64,000 bases of DNA from Adiantum capillus-veneris (GCA_014529385.2 CM043968.1:6241501-6305500), one strand, 5' to 3'. Numbered from the stretch's first letter, positions 37,273-48,566 are shown. The notes: generated by a model from the letters alone, not told the origin. Numbers and translations: made by a program.

Positions 37273-37692
37273 TATTGGGGCATCATTGCTGAGCATTTAG
37301 GGGCATTCTGGGTCGAAAATGACTAGGTCAAAAATCCACTGTTGTTAATAATCGCGATTTTGGAACTTGACCTAAAGTGGGGTTTGATACCATAGGCATG
37401 TGTGCTTACGTCTTATAAATATGTCCTAGAAGTTTCGTTATGTTGGATGTCATTTGATGCTGTAACGGATGTCATTTGTTTGCCGAGGAGCTATTGGCTT
37501 TTGGTGATTTCACTCACTTGAGTGCAACTTGAGTTAGATGCGAGTTGTTATTTGTTTTTTGAGAGATTGACAACCTCTTGTAGCCTCTATGAACTAGTCG
37601 AGTCAGCTTTGTCCCATGGTTTGACAAATTAATCGTGATTCTCGCTAATACTGCAATAAGATAGGATGGTGAGGTTAGACATACGTCCCACA
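37273..37692 (+). repeat. T element 5' LTR (420 bp)
   Basis: It starts TATTGGGGCATC (TG altered to TA) and ends CCCACA. It aligns throughout with 5497-5918 and 6502-6923. It has a TATAAATATG box at about 37420 and a GTTAATAATCGCGATT palindrome part at 37344-37361. Confidence 0.88.
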
Positions 37693-37694
37693 TT

Positions 37695-37712
37695 TGGTGC
37701 CATTGTCGGGGA
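37695..37712 (+). other. T primer binding site, tRNA-Asp type
   Basis: TGGTGCCATTGTCGGGGA, two bases after the LTR, differs from the tRNA-Asp complement at three of 18 positions, all transitions. Confidence 0.88.
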
Positions 37713-39569
37713 TTGAAGAGACCTAAACTAGGAAAAAATACGAGCATCTTGTGAAGTTATCCTTTAACTTCCTTCAGGTTCGCCTAGAGTTCAAAACTTT
37801 CTTTTAGAAACCGCATAACTTAAGATTGTCGTCTTTTGCTGTGTAGAGGTAGCTTGGATCTAATCGTACTTACTGAGTGCCTTTAGGATTGTAGGATTGT
37901 AGATTTAGATTAGGATTTGCAGAATGATTGAAAGGCGAGACAAGTCTTGAGATCAAGGCTCTAAAAACCATAAAAAACAAGAAAACGAATGTTTGTGGAC
38001 ACTTTCCACAACCCCATTGCATAAGAACCTAGGAGTAAGGTAAGTAGGATCCGAGGTGGATTTCAAAACATTGCTCTCTCTGAAAGAATCAAGTGTGAGT
38101 TGTTATTGAAAGTTGCAGAATTTAAGGTCTATGGCTAGAAATAGCTCGAAAAGACTCGAAACCACTCAATCCAATTGGAGAGTAAGCTTAAGAGTTGTCT
38201 GAACCAGTTGGTAAGCTCAAGGACACTTCGAGGTAAAAATTTCAAGAGTTGGCCAAAACTCAGATTATTTACTTTTTCTTGACATTTTAAGCCAAATTAA
38301 GTTTTGACTTGATTCATAGGCTTAAAATAGCTCATATAAGGAATGTCTCTGAAAAAATTGCAAAAAAGTGTTCATTTCAAGCCTGAAGTTAATAATCGCG
38401 ATTATTAACTTTTTGGTCTAAATTGACCAAGGTTCATGCCATTGACTCATTGCATGTGTACAAACAACTTTTGTAAAGACCCAAGAGATTTGGATCACTA
38501 AACTGGCAAAAACTAAAGTTTGTATTGACATTTTTAATCTTGAGTGTAAATTGAAAAAAAATTTGTCCAAACTTGTTGAAAATTGATTTATAGGCTTATG
38601 TTGATGTGATAAACATGTGTACATGCTCAATTGACAAAAAAATTGCAAAAATTTATCAGAAGTAAATAATCACGATTATTTACATCTACCTTATTTTTCA
38701 ACTTTTTTGACCAAGTCAGTATACCACTAGTTTTAACATGTTATAATAAGCCCACAAACCAAATTTGGTAAGATTTGGATCACTGGGTTGACAATTGTGA
38801 CCAAATTTGCAAAGTTAGTCTACGGATTGATATTTGATGACCATTTGACCAGAAATTGTCCAAACTTGATGAAACTTGGCTAGTGACCTTAACTAGAGGT
38901 ACTTAACAGATCTGTGTCAAAGTTGGGTCAAAAAGTTGCAAAAATATAGCTGGAGTAAATAATCGCGATTATTTATATTTGCTTCAAAACTTGAGAAATT
39001 TGCAAGTTTGAGTATACCACAAGGTCAAGCATACCAAGTGGACTTCACAAATCAATTCTGGTGAAATTTGGATCACAAAAGTCAGACTTAAGCCATATTC
39101 TCAAAATTAGAGTCCGTGGACACACAACAGTTAATAAACTTGATCAGATTTTGTCCAAACTTGTTGAAACTTGTCTACAGACTTTAACAAGTTGTATACT
39201 TGCTAAACCAATCCAAAAAGTGCAAAAAGCTGACATAAGAAAATAATCACGATTATTTACTTCTACTATCGAGAGACATCAATTTTGACTTTTGAACGTA
39301 TACAATGTTAGACCAACATAATAAAAAGCCACAGGGCAATTTTGGGTTCAATCGGATCAAAATTGGTACAAGTACACTTAGTTTCTAGGTTGCAGATCAA
39401 ACCTTTGAATTTTTGCTAAAGTCGAATTTGAAAGTCAAATTTTGACTCCCAGGAATCAGGTTGCAGACAAGGAATCAGTGGCTTGACAGAAGTTGCAATT
39501 GAATCAAGTGGAAATTGACGACAAGTCAACCCAAAGGTGAGTACTCTATCCAGGGCTTCATAAGTCTAT
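37713..39569 (+). repeat. T leader with about 285-bp tandem units and palindromes
   Basis: No coding potential. From about 38120 to 39440 it is built of degenerate units. Each has a palindrome of up to 22 bp centred on AATAATCGCGATTATT or its CACG variant (38388-38409, 38662-38683, 38955-38976, 39239-39260; spacing 274, 293, 284), a GATTTGGATCAC block and a TTGTCCAAACTTG block. A weaker first unit precedes 38388. Two more units lie at 50241-50760. Confidence 0.85.
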
Positions 39570-40970
39570 ATGAACCTTAGATCTGGTCGTGTACTAGAAA
39601 ATCAGGGCATACTCGGGGAAACCTCCAATAGAGTATCCACTGAAGAAAGCGTGAATCAAGGCAATTCCTTGCACACAATTCTTGAAGAAGTCTCAGACAC
39701 TTTTTCAGATTCAACATTCGAAATGTCTTCTTACTTGACTCACTCAAAAACCAGAACGACAGTGCGCTATAAGTATATACTATATTTTTACAAGACTAAC
39801 CATCATGGAGCCTAGGTTTACTTGGACCCTAACGAGGAGTATGCTATTCGAATTGATGATTATGGTATTGAGTTCGAGGAAGAGATTGGGGCAAACAAAT
39901 AAGGAAAAATGTACATGGATCGAAACGGAACTCAGTATTCACAAGTCAAAAACCTTGACGTGATAGACAAATGGGGGTTAGAAGTAAACACCATAATCCC
40001 ATATATGTCAGCAAAAGAAGAACCACCAACTTTAGAATTCGAGGGATACGATCAAGTATATTTGAAGCCTTTGAAACGGCTTAGTACGGAATCCTAGGAT
40101 CAGAGTCTATTGTTAGGAAGATAGAAACATAAAAGATCTTCAGTGGACTTTGCATGCCAAACCAGGACAACTAACGGCCATGGAGATTATCTATATCTTC
40201 AAGATCAAAGATAAGGGATCAGCGGACCTACCAACCTACCTGTTTAGGGATTTTTATAACAACAACTTTGTTATGATGACTCTTGAGGAGGTAGAACAAA
40301 CCAAATACCAAGGGTATTCCATACGGGATTGGATATTGGGGCAAGGACCAAAGACAATTCCAAGAGATGAACACCGTGAGAGATGTAATGTAGAGAAACC
40401 AGAAACCACCTCATCACGTAGAAAATCGGGTGACACTAAGGCCATTCCAGGGCTACATGAGTCACTATTTCCAACAGACTGGTTTGAAGGACTCGGAATA
40501 GGACCAACTGCCAGAAGACCTGGAGTTGAACCAAACAGACGCGTCAGACCAACTGATTTTCAGAAATGGGTCAAAAAATACAGTATATCAAGGGATCCAT
40601 ACGACCACTTAGCAAGATTTAAGCAAGTGCTAAGAGCAGAACATATATTCGATTTCCATACTCAATTCGAGGGGTTTGGAATGACATTAGCAGGAAAAGC
40701 ATTGACATGGTTCCAAAACATTCCACCAAGGTCCATCATGGACTTGAACACATTAGGGATTTGTGGCTGCTTGTTCCAAAACATGGATCAAACATAATAC
40801 GGTAGCTCAAATCTACATCTTTAAACAAAAATATGGTGAGTCTGTAAGGGATTATGCAACTCGAATGAAACAATACATTGCCAGATGCACAGAGCTGGAG
40901 ATACCTGCAGAAGAACGACTTGTATCTTTGTTTCTGGAGGGACTGCTAAACAAAGAACTTCACTAAACAA
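39570..40970 (+). pseudogene. T gag, capsid region
   Basis: The start MNLRSGRVLENQ (39570) is a common Gypsy Gag opening. Three frames follow with stops at about 39813, 39900 and 40097. The Retrotrans_gag core is at 40560-40966: SRDPYDHLARFKQVLRAEHI, FEGFGMTLAGKALTWFQNIP, a frame change, then KYGESVRDYATRMKQYIARC and ERLVSLFLEGLLNKELH. Gag builds the particle. This copy is broken by at least four stops or shifts. Confidence 0.87.
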
Positions 40971-41472
40971 GCACAAGTGGGAACGGCTACTGCAGCACCA
41001 CTCTTAGCCATAGAAGATATGCTTAAAAGGATGAACGACATCATGAACAACATGCAAAAAGCACCTATGATGGACCAAGACAAGGGATACCTCAACAGGG
41101 ACAACCAATTAGGCCACAAAAATGGTGTACAATCAAGGGAAATGGACTAACCATGAGACCCAAGAGTGCTACTTCAGACCAAAGTATAATGGGAATGTTC
41201 AATACGTGCCCATGAGGCCACAAGGACAACCTATGTATAGATATCAGCCTAATATGGCCCAAGCTCAAAGACCATGAATGGGGATGGAAAGACCTGAACC
41301 TGTGTTGGGACAACAACCTCCGTATCCAGGACATAATGTAGTGCCTATAAAGTACATGCACTGTGAAGGAGTCATAGATGAACAAGCATTAGTGCCTGTT
41401 ACACCCTATGCAGAGCCTAGTCCCTCTACATTAATGGTAGAAGGAGATTGATATAATCCACATCCACCACCA

Positions 41473-41857
41473 ATGGAAGAAATAGTGACTTATGCTCCAC
41501 CAGAGTTCGCACCAATGTATTATCTAGCTAATCAAGGTGTCAGACCTTCCATGATAAGACCCATGATGAAGCCAAGAATAGGAAACTGTCATAACTGTGG
41601 TGCTGATAATCATTGGAAAAATGAATGTCCAGAGCATGACAAAAACCTCAAACCAGTTGAAATTGCATACAATGTGCAAAAAGGGAGGACACTTTTCAGA
41701 ATATTGTCCTAAAATCCCTTTGAACAAGGGTAAAACCGTAGTAAACGTAGTCCATGTGATACCTAGTAGCTCATCAAAGAGTGAACCGATTGTCCCAATC
41801 AAGGTAATCACTAGAGCCAGGCCAAGAAAAAGAAACATAACTCCTCAGATGATTTGA
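41473..41857 (+). pseudogene. T gag zinc knuckles
   Basis: A complete knuckle CHNCGADNHWKNEC (C-x2-C-x4-H-x4-C) lies at about 41587-41628. In the next frame MCKKGGHFSEYCPKIP is a second knuckle without its first Cys. The HFSEYCP end is echoed in the M knuckle (HFSEGCP). These bind RNA during packaging. The frame shift between the two is at about 41660. Confidence 0.85.
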
Positions 41858-42819
41858 AAAATACAAAATTTTTCTCTCAAAGAATCAAAAGGAGTAGAAG
41901 CAAAAGATATGAGATGAGAAAACAAAAAAAACGGGTAGACATCGAGGAGAAAGCAAAGAAGCTATTCCAGGAAAAGTTGAAAGAAATTGGAAGTGAATTC
42001 AAGGAAACAACCGTGAAATCTGGAGGATCCATTCTGGTTGATAAAATTTTTGAGCCTATTAATGCCGCCTTGGAAGCCTACCAAGCAGGAATTAAAGCAG
42101 GCCAAAACATGGAACACAAATGGAAAAACTATCCTTCTCCAGACATGGAAGCAGCAAAGCTGGAAGCTTATCAAAATTTGGTAAGAATCACGCAAGAAAT
42201 ACTGGAAAAACAAAAACACAAGCTTGAAAGTATTGCAAAACCTGAGGAGCTTGTGGTGAGAGACACTAAAAAAAACCCCGATGTGGTGGCAGAACCCCTC
42301 CTTGAAACAAATGAACCAAAGCTTATAGTGCCTGACAGCGAAGATGCCTTAAATGCAATCCCATTCATAGAGGAAGACTGGCCAGGACACTCATGGGAAA
42401 AAGTGAGAGAGATCAATGATGAGAGCCTAACTCTAAAGTCAGCTCCTATAGAGGAAGTATGGTTGGATAACCTACCATCTGATATGAACATGGATGTACA
42501 ATCCTTGTACGTGAATTGCGGATCGGAAGCTTCAGGAATGTCAAAACCATTGACCTTGAAAAAATTACCTTCTTACTTGGGAGATAACGAAGATGAATCC
42601 ATCGTGTGTAAGACCACTCAAGTAAAAAGAGCTGAACAAACCTTAGAAGTAGACAGCATTCATTCAATCATGTCTACACCCATCCAATGCACTCTTACCT
42701 TGGGAGAACTGCTAAAGCTCAGACCATACTTATGGAATGATTTACAGAAAACCCTAGAGAAGGTGGGGATAACGGGCTTAATCTCAAAAAATTTGGAAAA
42801 TTTGAAAAATGAAAAATGA
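41854..42819 (+). CDS. T gag-protease linker, 321-codon open frame
   Basis: An uninterrupted frame of 321 codons encodes a charged, helix-prone protein: a basic N-terminus (RIKRSRSKRYEMRKQKKR), coiled-coil-like Glu/Lys stretches and then an acidic middle. The end, PIQCTLTLGELLKLRPYLWN, matches a block that precedes the protease in related plant elements. It is probably part of the Gag-Pol polyprotein rather than a separate gene, and it is the longest frame in the element without a stop. Confidence 0.6.
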   Translation: MKNTKFFSQRIKRSRSKRYEMRKQKKRVDIEEKAKKLFQEKLKEIGSEFKETTVKSGGSILVDKIFEPINAALEAYQAGIKAGQNMEHKWKNYPSPDMEAAKLEAYQNLVRITQEILEKQKHKLESIAKPEELVVRDTKKNPDVVAEPLLETNEPKLIVPDSEDALNAIPFIEEDWPGHSWEKVREINDESLTLKSAPIEEVWLDNLPSDMNMDVQSLYVNCGSEASGMSKPLTLKKLPSYLGDNEDESIVCKTTQVKRAEQTLEVDSIHSIMSTPIQCTLTLGELLKLRPYLWNDLQKTLEKVGITGLISKNLENLKNEK

Positions 42820-43180
42820 AATGGACAACAAAGAGATTCAATCATTTCCCATGAACAAAGTCGGAGAATATTATGAAGGGGAAGAAGGAAACACCACCCT
42901 CCCAGTGAAATATAATGACATTGAAACCATGGCAATATTGGATAGTGGAGTTGGCATAGCCATAGCCACTAAAGTAGTATGGGAATCCTGGGGATAGCCA
43001 ACCATTAGAAAAACTCGAATGAAATTGCAGTTGGCTGACGGACACATTGAGAGACCACTAGGGCTACTTGAAAAGGTGATAGTCAATTCGTGTGGAATTA
43101 AAAACCAACACACTTTTGCCATAGTAGACTTTCGAAAAAAACTCAACTATGAAATCATATTGGGAAGACCTTTCATGTGA
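42809..43180 (+). pseudogene. T retropepsin (first protease)
   Basis: MAILDSGVGIAIATKVVWES carries an intact D-S-G active site. After one stop (42995) come MKLQLADGHIERPLG, the flap region, and NYEIILGRPFM with the final I-L-G-R-P strand, then a stop. The order and about 115-residue length fit the family. It would cleave the polyprotein. Confidence 0.88.
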
Positions 43181-44313
43181 CAGGTACAACTTATCCAAGA
43201 TTGGGGAAACAATTATCTGTACTTAAAGAAAGTGGGATCTATAACAAGAGTAAATCTAAAAGATCACACTTTTAGAGATGTCTTAAAAACACCCATCCAA
43301 GAGTTTGATTCAGTCTCTTCAGTTGAAACTAAACTTTCATCCTGGTTAAACAAAGACACTCCTATCTCGATGTGTGGAGCTTCAGAAAATGGAAGCTTAA
43401 GACGAGAGGAATGTATCTTAGAAAGGGACTGCACAGACGAAGCCTATGTACCTGAACTCTTTCCAGAGCATTTGTTTAAGCCATTCGAGTGGACTCAAAT
43501 TTTAGCGACAATGGATGTATGTGTGAATACGTCTATGCCTACTCAATTTTGCAATGAGAATGGCTATGACATAATTCCCATCCAAATGATTTCAATCCTC
43601 AACATTAAAGACGAAGGTGAGGAACCCAAGGACATAATGAAAGCTCAACAAGTCTTTTCAGACCTCTATTACGATGCAACTGATGAGTTAGATGAACAAT
43701 CAGCTACCTCAGAAGATTCGGGGTCAGAAAAAGAGCATATGAGAGCTAAGCTACTTTTAAAGGATGGGAGGAAAAGTTTTTTGACTTTCCAAACGAGAAA
43801 TCAAGAAGACAAAAAAAGTATAGACGAAAGAGAAACACCAGAATTGTGAAAAAACGACCTATGCCATCAGTCTCCAGTAAAACACAATTTCTGATGCAGA
43901 TAGACGCAAATGATTGTGTCAAGGACAAAATCACTGGCAGATATCCTTCAAACAAAAACTCAAAAATATCTCAAATATCAAGAAAAATAAGGAAGGGTAC
44001 TCAAGCAAACCCACAGGATGAGAAACCACTCAAGACCAGAGTCCAACGGAAAAAGAAATATCAAGAGTTGAAAAAATCTCTAAAGGAGATATACACAACT
44101 GAAATGGAAACCACAGAAGAGGATGGTAAGGATGTAATGAGTGTTCCATCCCATTACAAGAAGTATACTCTCCAAGATCAAAAAATCATAGTTGAACAAC
44201 CTGTTAGGGAACTATGGAAACATGGCGAGTCTTACGAAGGATCTGAAAGTGCTAAAAGGATAGACTTGGTTGAACTAGGAGAAGAGCCTAGACCGGGCTT
44301 ACATTGTGAATGA
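43181..44313 (+). pseudogene. T protease-RT linker region
   Basis: Frames 43232-43849 (205 codons) and 43846-44313 (155 codons) continue after the protease. Weak anchors include LFPEHLFKPFEWTQI and later KKYTLQDQKIIVEQPVRELW. The second is Lys/Arg-rich at 44000-44080. No named domain. Long protease-RT linkers are known in Athila/Tat elements. Confidence 0.6.
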
Positions 44314-45255
44314 CCTAACAGAAGAAGAAGAAGAGCTCTTGCTGAGCTTGTTAAAGGAATACCGAGATATCTTCGCTTGGTCATACAAGGATCTCAAGGG
44401 TGTTGATCCAGAAATATGTCAACATACCATCCCATGAGAGATGATGTGAAACCAAGTAGACAAAGGCCATACACGTATAATGAAACATTTACCAGGAAGA
44501 TAAAAGAAAAGATTGAAAAACTAAAGGAAGCTGAATTCATTTACGAAATTGAACACACAGATTGGGTGTCTCCAATTGTGGTAGTATCCAAGAAGAATGG
44601 GAAATTACGAGTGTGTGTTAATCTCAAAAAGGTGAATGCAGCTACTATTAGAGACAACTTTCCTGTTCTGATAATTGAGCATGTTTTAGAACGAGTTGCA
44701 AGAAAATAAGCTTACAGTTTCTTGGACGGCTTTTCAGGATACAATCAACTTTTGGTTGACCCAAAAGATCAACATAAAATTGCTTTTGCAATAGAATGAG
44801 ATATATTTACCTATCGGGTTATGCCGTTTGGGTTAACTAATGCTCCAGCCACGTTTCAAAGGTTGATGAGCCATGCTTTCAAATAATATCTTAGGAAATT
44901 CTTAGAAGTATATATGGATGATCTATGCGTACATTTATCAATCCAGGCTGATCATTTTGAACACCTCAAAAACATATTCGAAAAATGTAGACTATATAGG
45001 ATTTGCTTAAATCTTGAAAAGTGCACATTCAGGGTAGACAAGGAAAAATTCTTGAGAAGATTCATGTTATTGCTGATTTGCCTAGACCAACAACAGTCAA
45101 GGGGGTGCAAGCCTTCATGGGGCATTGTGGATATTACCGATGGTTCATCTACATGTATGCTATAATTGAAAAACCCATGTATAGCTTGATTACACACTTT
45201 GAATGGACCAAGGCATGTGAAGAATCCTTCATAAAGCTTAAGCAAGCTCTCACGT
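44314..45255 (+). pseudogene. T reverse transcriptase
   Basis: LLSLLKEYRDIFAWSYKDL opens the domain. Next are HTDWVSPIVVVSKKNGKLRV, DNFPVLIIEHVLERV, a stop at 44707, YSFLDGFSGYNQLLVDPKDQ with the first catalytic Asp, VMPFGLTNAPATFQRLM, a stop, then YMDDLCVH with both catalytic aspartates. After a frame change near 45050, QAFMGHCGYYRWFI and HFEWTKACEESFIKLKQAL end the connection domain. Catalytic residues persist but stops kill it. Confidence 0.92.
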
Positions 45256-45890
45256 AAGCTCCAATATTGAAAGCACCAGATTGGAATAAGGTATTCAACG
45301 TACATGTAGATGCTTCCAATTTTGCTATTGGTTGTATACTAGCTCAGCCAGAAGATGGGAAAATTGACTTTCCTATTTCTTATGCTAGCCAACAATTGAA
45401 CATGGAGGAAAAGAATTACACCACCACCGAAAGGGAAGGATTAAGAATGATCTATCCCGTTAAAAAGTATAGACATTACCTATTAGCCAACAAGTTTGTG
45501 TTCTTTGTGGACCACCAAGCTTTGTTGTATTTGGTCAACAAGCCATGCAGCACGGGGAGAATAGTGAGATTGTTCATCATTCTTCTCGAATTTGATTTCA
45601 CTGTGGTTGTAAAAAAGGGCACTACACATCAACGAGCAGATCATTTGTCAAGGATTGTTTCAAGAAAATCACCTAAAGGGGTAGATGATGATCTACCAGA
45701 TGCCTATTTGTTCTCCGTGGAAATGAGACCTAGATGGTTGGAAAACATTGTGTCATTGATGACAATAGCTCAAGTGGATTCACAAATACCACTTCCTATC
45801 ACAATCGGATTAATTGAGCAATTGGCTATGTATCAATTTCTAGTTGGTAAGCTATACAAAAGAAATCGAGACGAGATATTGCTCTTATGA
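45256..45890 (+). pseudogene. T RNase H
   Basis: FNVHVDASNFAIGCILAQP (first Asp), NYTTTEREGLRMIY (Glu) and VFFVDHQALLYLVN (Asp) are the RNase H catalytic blocks. VVKKGTTHQRADHLSRIV follows. It is one open frame of 207 codons from 45267. It removes RNA from the RNA-DNA hybrid; the residues look intact. Confidence 0.9.
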
Positions 45891-46460
45891 ATTAATCCTA
45901 CAAAAAAAGAACAGTACCTAAGTCAAGCACATGTTATCATAGTAGAACTTCACTTTGCGAAAGACCAAACTATGCAATGGATCTTAAGACTTTGAGTATT
46001 TTGGCCGACTATGAGGAGAGTTGTTCGATCTTTTGTAAAGGATTGCCTTCAATGTCAAAAGCAAACACCCATACCTCATGTAACATTGTTTCAAATGTCA
46101 CATGTTCCTAAGTGGAGTAACTATCTAGTTACTTACTTATTGAGCCAAACATTTCCTGAGGATATGAGTAAACGCCGTCAAAGAGCAATTGAAACTGAAG
46201 CAAGAGACTATGCTCTTATTGGGAACCAATTGTATCGGAGAGGTAAAGATCAACATTCACGTCTTTGTGCAAATAAAAACGAGTATATTCTAATTATACA
46301 ACAAGCACATATTGGATTGGCTGGAGGTCACTTTTCTAGTGAAACCACCACAAGAGAAATCTTGATGGTAGGCATATGGTGGCCAACACTTTTCGCAGAT
46401 GCCAAAGAATATGTTCGAAGGGTGATGCTTTTCAATGAGCAAAAATGCCAAAACGAGTAG
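45891..46460 (+). pseudogene. T integrase zinc-binding module, present twice
   Basis: Module 1 (about 45740-46075) has GKLYKRNRDE, SQAHVIIVELHF and, after a stop at about 45993, SFVKDCLQCQKQTPIPH, giving H-x-H and C-x2-C. Module 2 (about 46108-46457) has GNQLYRRGKDQHSRLC, QQAHIGLAGGHFS, GIWWPTLFADAKEY and ends FNEQKC, where the first of the two Cys is lost. Each is preceded by a P-x-W block (RPRWLENIV, VPKWSNYLV). Integrases normally have one such module. Confidence 0.75.
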
Positions 46461-47344
46461 ATAGCATGCCCTTAAGACCAATGATGGGGGCTAGAGCTTT
46501 CACAAAATGGGGTATATATTTTGTTGGACCAATACAGCCACCTACTTATAGAATCCGAGCTCAATATATCATTGTAGTTACGGACTATTTGACCAAGTGG
46601 GTCGAGGCTAAAGCAACTCAAAAGAATGATGCCAGAACCACTACTGCATTCTTATATGAGTATGTATTCACGAGATATGGACTGCCAATAGAGATTGTCA
46701 GTGATCAGGAAACTCATTTCCTCAATGAGGTAATCGAGTATTTTCTTAATGAGTTTATGGTCATCCATAACAAATTAGCTCCCTATCACCCACAAGAAAA
46801 TAGACAAGCTGAGCATATGAATAAAATTCTTAGCTCGGTACTGACTAAAGTGGTTAGTTCAGGAAGGACGGATTGGGAAATGAATCTCCATGCTACTCTA
46901 TGGGCTTATTGAGTTTCATTCAAAATAGCTTTAAATGCTACACCCTTTAACCTTGTTTATGGTCTTGATGCCATACTTCCAGTAGAATTTCTATTGCCAA
47001 CATTAAGGGTAGCACATAATCTTGAGTGGATTGGACATGAATTGTCAGAAAGACTTGAAGATTTGGAAAAGCTAGATGAGCAAAGGCTAACTACTATAGC
47101 TCATATCTATGCACAAAAGCAGAAACAAAAACAGTTTTTTGATTGTCACTTAATCACAAAAATATTCAAGAAAGGGGACTTAGTTTTAGTCTATTCCCTT
47201 AAGCAACACATTTCCAAGTTTAAGAAAAAGGGAAACGGACTTTTTATCATTGAAGATGCATCTCCAAGTGGAGCAGTAAAATTGTCCATCCTAGATGGTG
47301 AACCAATGTCTAATTGGATTAGTGGATGTCGTTTAAAGAAATAG
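46461..47344 (+). pseudogene. T integrase catalytic core and C-terminus
   Basis: The core starts FTKWGIYFVGPIQPPTY. The family has Asp at the Tyr of GIYF, so the first residue of the D-D-E triad is lost. The second Asp is in IVSDQETHFLNEVI and the Glu in HPQENRQAEHMNK. After a stop at about 46910, ATPFNLVYGLDAILPVEFLL and GDLVLVYSLKQHISKFKKKG (C-terminal domain) run to a stop at 47342. There is no chromodomain. Confidence 0.9.
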
Positions 47345-47347
47345 AAT

Positions 47348-47545
47348 TTGCCACTAACCAATGAATCGCTAGAAAGAATGCATGCAGCCAAGCAAAGAAA
47401 GATCAAACGACAGCATGTTATTGATGAAGCCCAAGAGGAAGCTAGGCTTTGGGTACTCAAGTGGAAATATGCTCTTAAGAATCAACAGATATTGATTCCC
47501 ATCAACGCTCTGATCTTTGAGTCCCTTCTTGGCATGCTAACGTAG
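47348..47545 (+). pseudogene. Small post-integrase frame
   Basis: 65 codons just after the integrase stop, Lys/Arg/Glu-rich at first (MHAAKQRKIKRQHVIDEAQE). No homology recognised. It begins the unusual 3' region. Confidence 0.35.
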
Positions 47546-47640
47546 CCCCTTAGGCGGCCTTGTGGAAACAAACAACCATGTCACTGTAAATGTTATGAAT
47601 ACAAGATGATTATCACCATTAAATAAACAATAGATGATCG

Positions 47641-48045
47641 GCAATGGGAATCACCTAAAGACACAGTTTCAATAGATGATGACTGGTTAGATGGAATGGA
47701 CCTGCGCATCAAAGTACAACTCAACAATCACAGCACCAATGCTTTGGTCAACACAAGAGCTAGAGTAAATGCAGTAAGTTATTCCACATACAAAAAGGCA
47801 ACAAGTCAAGCATTGACAGCAAGAATAAAGACAATCAAAGGATGCGACAAAAACCCAACCCAACATTGAGAGTAGTCAACTTGAACGTGATAGTACATGG
47901 ATGTTCATGTCCTCATCAATTTGTATGCTTACTAGATGAACAGATCACTTCAAGCACTACAGTTCTAAATCATAATCTTCCATCCGTGCTCACTTCAAGC
48001 ATACTCATTTTTGGCATCATTAAGGCATCTGTTGGCCCTTTTTAG
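47641..48045 (+). pseudogene. Second retropepsin-like domain, downstream of integrase
   Basis: The frame near 47680-47830 reads IKVQLNNHSTNALVNTRARV then NAVSYSTYKKA. This is the beta-strand, active-site loop and W/Y-helix pattern of retropepsins, with N-T-R-A (codons from 47750) where D-T-G-A is expected. After a frame change VVNLNVIVHGCSCPHQFVCL resembles the inner loop with G-x-x-x-x-x-x-F-x-V. It is distinct from the D-S-G protease at 42809. Inferred from pattern; could be a relic or a non-catalytic module. Confidence 0.55.
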
Positions 48046-48239
48046 CCGCATCTAGCATACATTTATCATTAGACTTGGCCTGTTAACAAGCCCTCATCAC
48101 TGACCATTAATCAAGTAGGCTTCAAAGAAGCTTAGCTTGCATTTCTCTGCTCTTTTTCTCATCATGGCAGCGGAGTTGCACGACACCAGATTGGGATACA
48201 AATCAGCTAAAGCTATCACCTAAAGGAGGACAACTCATT

Positions 48240-48566
48240 GCTCCAATTGCACCAAGCAAGGAGGAATGGAAAAGAAGCAATCAGCAGACCAAACCACAAA
48301 GTAGTCAATCTTCTCCATCCCCTCGACAATAAAATGCTACAAGTAGCATGCAAGGAGTCATGCAAATTTGGGTACCAAAAACACAGCTTAAGGATAAACC
48401 AATTCAGATATGGGTGCCTAAAACTTCACCGACAAAACAAAAGAAGGTTCCAAGGGTTAAAACACAGAAACGGGCATCTTCGAGCAAGGAACCTAACATG
48501 GAAATGGTTTGGAAGAAAAATGAGCACTTATCTTCTCCACAAACCGTAAAACCAATCAAGCAATGA
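48240..48566 (+). pseudogene. T W-x-P-K repeat region
   Basis: Frame from 48348: MQIWVPKTQLKDKPIQIWVP is followed by KTSPTKQKKVPRVKTQKR. Two IWVPK copies lie 14 residues apart in a Lys/Gln/Pro-rich basic protein. A competing frame (48238-48549) is a shadow. It corresponds to the remnants at 8095-8505 and, on the minus strand, 11520-12252 and 25747-26160. Confidence 0.6.

Noticed and set aside
38388-39260. Evenly spaced palindromes considered as a CRISPR array
   Set aside because: Units are about 285 bp, diverged and in a plant retroelement leader; no short identical repeats with unique spacers.
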